Assembly (NCBI GenBank): GCA_020430675.1
Contig: JAGQJJ010000148.1
Span: forward strand, 1 to 8,073
Direction of reading: 5' to 3'
Origin: Myxococcales bacterium
GTDB lineage: Bacteria; Myxococcota; Bradymonadia; UBA7976; UBA1532
DNA: 8,073 nucleotides
The position numbers were made by a program, and so were the translations under genes. The notes under the pieces are model-generated. The model was not told the origin of the DNA. It did not search any database and saw only the letters and a program-made list of their open reading frames with translations. The number at the start of each line of letters is the position of its first letter. The first letter of the stretch is position 1. This document shows positions 6,091-8,073 of the stretch, piece by piece.

Positions 6091-7980
6091 ATGTTCGAGC
6101 CGACCAGCCCCGTGATAGAACAGGAGCACCGTAGCGACCGAGGGCCAGCGGACATGGCGATCCCGGTTCATCTGCAGATCGACGCCACCGCAGGCGGCGG
6201 TTGGCGGCTCGCCTTGGGTCATCGCGACGAGCCGCGCGCGCGGGCGCGCCTGGACGCGGCGCGGGTGCATCGCCTGCGGGCCGATCTGACCCGCGCGCTC
6301 GACCTGGAGCGCCTGCCGGTGCTGCTGGTGCCAGGGCGCGACGCCGACATCACCACCCGCGAAGAGCAGGCCGGCCGCGCGCTGGCGGCGGTGCTGACCG
6401 CGACGCCGGGGCTGGCGGCGGCTTTCGGGCGGGCGCGGGGGCTGGCGCAGGCGCGCGGCGAGCCCCTGATCCTGGCGCTCGACGCCGATGATCCCACCGT
6501 GCGGGCGTTGCCCTGGGAGCTTCTGGCCAGCGACGCCGATGAGTCGCCGATGGAGGCGAACGGGCAGGCGATCGTGGTCCGTCTGGGTCGCGGTGGCCTG
6601 GGCCGTGCCACGACGCCGGCCTCGTCGATCGCCACCCGCTGGTGGGCGCCCGATCCCACCGAGTCGGTCGCCGCGGCGCTGGTGCGCCACCTTGAGGGGC
6701 TCAGCACGCAACATGGCGGCTCGGCGGCGGCGCCGGCGGGCGAGCGCATCGTCGACGGGCAGGCGCTCATCCTGCACCTGATCAGCCACGGCCGTCGCTC
6801 GCGCGATGTGCTGGCGCTGCTCAACGACGCCGGGCACGGGGCGGGCACGGCGATCCATATCTTGCAGCCGGTGCTCAAGCGGGCCGACCTGGTGGTGGTC
6901 TCGATCTGCGAGGGCGCGGATGCCACCGCGCTGCCGCTCGATGATCTGCCCGATCGCGTGATCGCCGCTGGGGCCCGGGCTTGCGTGGCGGCGCGGGGTC
7001 CGCTTGGGCTCGACGCGGCGCGGGCGTTCAACAGCGGGCTGTACGCCGCGCTGGCCGATGCGCGACCGCTGGTCGAGGCCATCGCCGCCGGCCGGCGGTC
7101 GGTTCGGGCGCTGGCGCTGCCTTTCCCCGACGCGCGCTGGTACCAGCTCACCTGCACGCTGCCGGCGCTCGATGACACCGCCGGCCCCATGATCCAGCGG
7201 GTCGACCGCCCGGCGGGCTGGCCCATGCCCGACGCCGACGCGGCGGCGCTGCTGCAAACGGCCTACGAGCACGCGCGGCAGGCGGGCAGCGGCTATGTGG
7301 GCGTCGAGCATCTGGCGCTGGCGCTGATCGACGGGCCGCCGGTGACCGAGCTGGCGCGGCTGCGTTTTCAGCTCGGCGCGCGCCGCCGTAATGTCGAGGG
7401 CCTGTTGGGCGCGTTTGCGCCGCGCGTGGCCGAAGCGATGGCGCCCCAGCCGACGCCGCGTTTGCTGGCGCTCGGCTCGCGCCTGCCGGCCCGCTTTGAT
7501 CGCAAGGCGCTCTGGGATGCCCTGGTGATCGACGCCGAGCCGACGCTGCGGGTGCTGCTCGATGACCTGGAGCGACCCGTCGTGCGCCCCGTGCGCCCCG
7601 GCTTCGACGAGGAGACCGAAGGCAGTGGGGCGCCCGGCACGCCGCTTGGCCCGGCGCTGGCGCTGGAGGTGGTCGCGGGTCCCGAAGACGGCCGCATCCT
7701 GACCATCGCCCCCAACGAGACAGTGGGCCGTGCCAGCCGCACGAGCCAGGCGACGCACGCGCTGTACGCCGACACGCGCCTGACCGACTCGACCCTGTCG
7801 CGCACCCACCTGCGCTGGGCCGGGCCGGGCGCCATCGAGCTGCGCGCCGGGAGCCATTACCCACCGCGCACGCCGGGCGTCTTCCCCCTCGAAGCGGGCG
7901 AGGTGATCGGGCTGACGCGCTGCACCTGGCTGCGCGGCCTGACCGCTTCGCAGGTGCTGGCGCGGCGCGCGAGACCGTGA
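6091..7980 (+). CDS. CHAT protease - Clp-N-like - FHA multidomain protein
   Basis: A 629-residue cytoplasmic protein (608 if it starts at 6154); positions below use the 6091 start. The CHAT caspase-like domain spans about 120-360. It has the LPWELL segment (140-145), catalytic-type His233 in HLISHG and Cys273 in VVVSICEG, then AAGARACVAARG (292-303), a FNSGLYAALAD helix (313-323), and RWYQLTCTL (349-357), the usual CHAT tail. About 382-496 resembles the Clp N-terminal (Clp R) fold: ALLQTAYEHAR then YVGVEHLALALI (402-413), with a second, less clear repeat near 461-491. No Walker motifs follow, so it is not a ClpA/B ATPase. A Pro/Glu/Gly linker (about 495-520) leads to an FHA domain (about 524-617) with VGR (545-547) and SRTH (570-573), the phosphothreonine-binding signature; the usual later Asn is not obvious. 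I infer a protease whose targets or activation depend on Ser/Thr phosphorylation. It stands alone, divergent from the stress-protein operon. Confidence 0.87.
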   Translation: MFEPTSPVIEQEHRSDRGPADMAIPVHLQIDATAGGGWRLALGHRDEPRARARLDAARVHRLRADLTRALDLERLPVLLVPGRDADITTREEQAGRALAAVLTATPGLAAAFGRARGLAQARGEPLILALDADDPTVRALPWELLASDADESPMEANGQAIVVRLGRGGLGRATTPASSIATRWWAPDPTESVAAALVRHLEGLSTQHGGSAAAPAGERIVDGQALILHLISHGRRSRDVLALLNDAGHGAGTAIHILQPVLKRADLVVVSICEGADATALPLDDLPDRVIAAGARACVAARGPLGLDAARAFNSGLYAALADARPLVEAIAAGRRSVRALALPFPDARWYQLTCTLPALDDTAGPMIQRVDRPAGWPMPDADAAALLQTAYEHARQAGSGYVGVEHLALALIDGPPVTELARLRFQLGARRRNVEGLLGAFAPRVAEAMAPQPTPRLLALGSRLPARFDRKALWDALVIDAEPTLRVLLDDLERPVVRPVRPGFDEETEGSGAPGTPLGPALALEVVAGPEDGRILTIAPNETVGRASRTSQATHALYADTRLTDSTLSRTHLRWAGPGAIELRAGSHYPPRTPGVFPLEAGEVIGLTRCTWLRGLTASQVLARRARP

Positions 7981-8073
7981 GCGGGCCCTCGGGCTGCGCG
8001 TCCTGGCCTGACGCACGGGGCTGTGCTTCACTGGCCGCAGGCCGTGTGCGGGACGCGGCCGCGCGGCGGGGGA
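7981..8073. other. Non-coding end of window with a weak hairpin
   Basis: The 93 bases after the CHAT-FHA stop hold no supportable gene start with a ribosome site. An inverted repeat, GCGTC (7998-8002) and GACGC (8010-8014) with a 7-base loop, lies 17 bp after the stop but has no T-tract, so it is at best a weak terminator-like hairpin. Confidence 0.3.

Noticed and set aside
7998..8014. Rho-independent terminator after the CHAT-FHA gene
   Set aside because: The stem is only 5 bp with a mismatch beyond it, and no T-run follows; similar hairpins occur often by chance at this GC content.
5959..8031. A 690-codon open frame on the minus strand opposite the CHAT-FHA gene
   Set aside because: The product is Arg/Gln/Pro-rich low complexity and covers a gene with three recognisable domains on the other strand; a composition shadow.
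1..8073. CRISPR arrays, insertion sequences, attachment sites, tRNA or rRNA genes
   Set aside because: Reading both strands showed no regularly spaced repeats, no transposase or integrase motifs, no terminal inverted repeats and no RNA gene signatures.

Overview
The window is very GC-rich and densely packed, with almost every codon of the real genes ending in G or C. Gene content includes a CHAT-type caspase-like protease fused to an FHA domain, a double-domain universal stress protein and an unusual cyclitol cassette. This suggests a large-genome environmental bacterium, most likely of the Myxococcota (deltaproteobacterial) type. That assignment is an inference from style and gene content. 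No rRNA, tRNA, insertion sequence, integrase, CRISPR array or other sign of recent transfer is visible.

Region 1 (1-2799, minus strand) is a tightly coupled operon, read right to left. It encodes a bifunctional protein with an N-terminal inositol-phosphate-cytidylyltransferase-like domain and a C-terminal sugar-phosphate cyclase related to 2-deoxy-scyllo-inosose synthase and dehydroquinate synthase. An SDR oxidoreductase overlaps its stop by 4 bp, and a PfkB-type sugar kinase starts 4 bp after the SDR and runs off the left edge. Together they form a plausible route: a sugar phosphate is cyclised to a keto-cyclitol, reduced, phosphorylated and activated as a nucleotide (probably CDP-) cyclitol. 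The acceptor and transferase are not in the window.

Region 2 (2800-3020) is a 221-bp divergent control region with short direct repeats. Region 3 (3021-3641, plus strand) is a single glutathione-S-transferase-like gene whose stop lies 3 bp from the end of the convergent transporter gene.

Region 4 (3645-5905, minus strand) is a two-gene unit: a tandem-domain universal stress protein followed 8 bp later by an ion-transporter-superfamily (NhaD/ArsB/CitM-like) permease. It looks like a stress-sensing regulator paired with its transporter. Region 5 (5906-6090) is the divergent promoter region, with a possible sigma-54-type element facing the stress-protein operon.

Region 6 (6091-7980, plus strand) is a multidomain protein: a CHAT protease domain with His and Cys in the expected motifs, then a Clp N-terminal (Clp R)-like domain with no AAA+ ATPase, then an FHA phosphothreonine-binding domain. 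This fusion and the cytidylyltransferase-cyclase fusion are the two parts of the window most likely to represent undescribed biology. The final 93 bases hold no gene that I can support.
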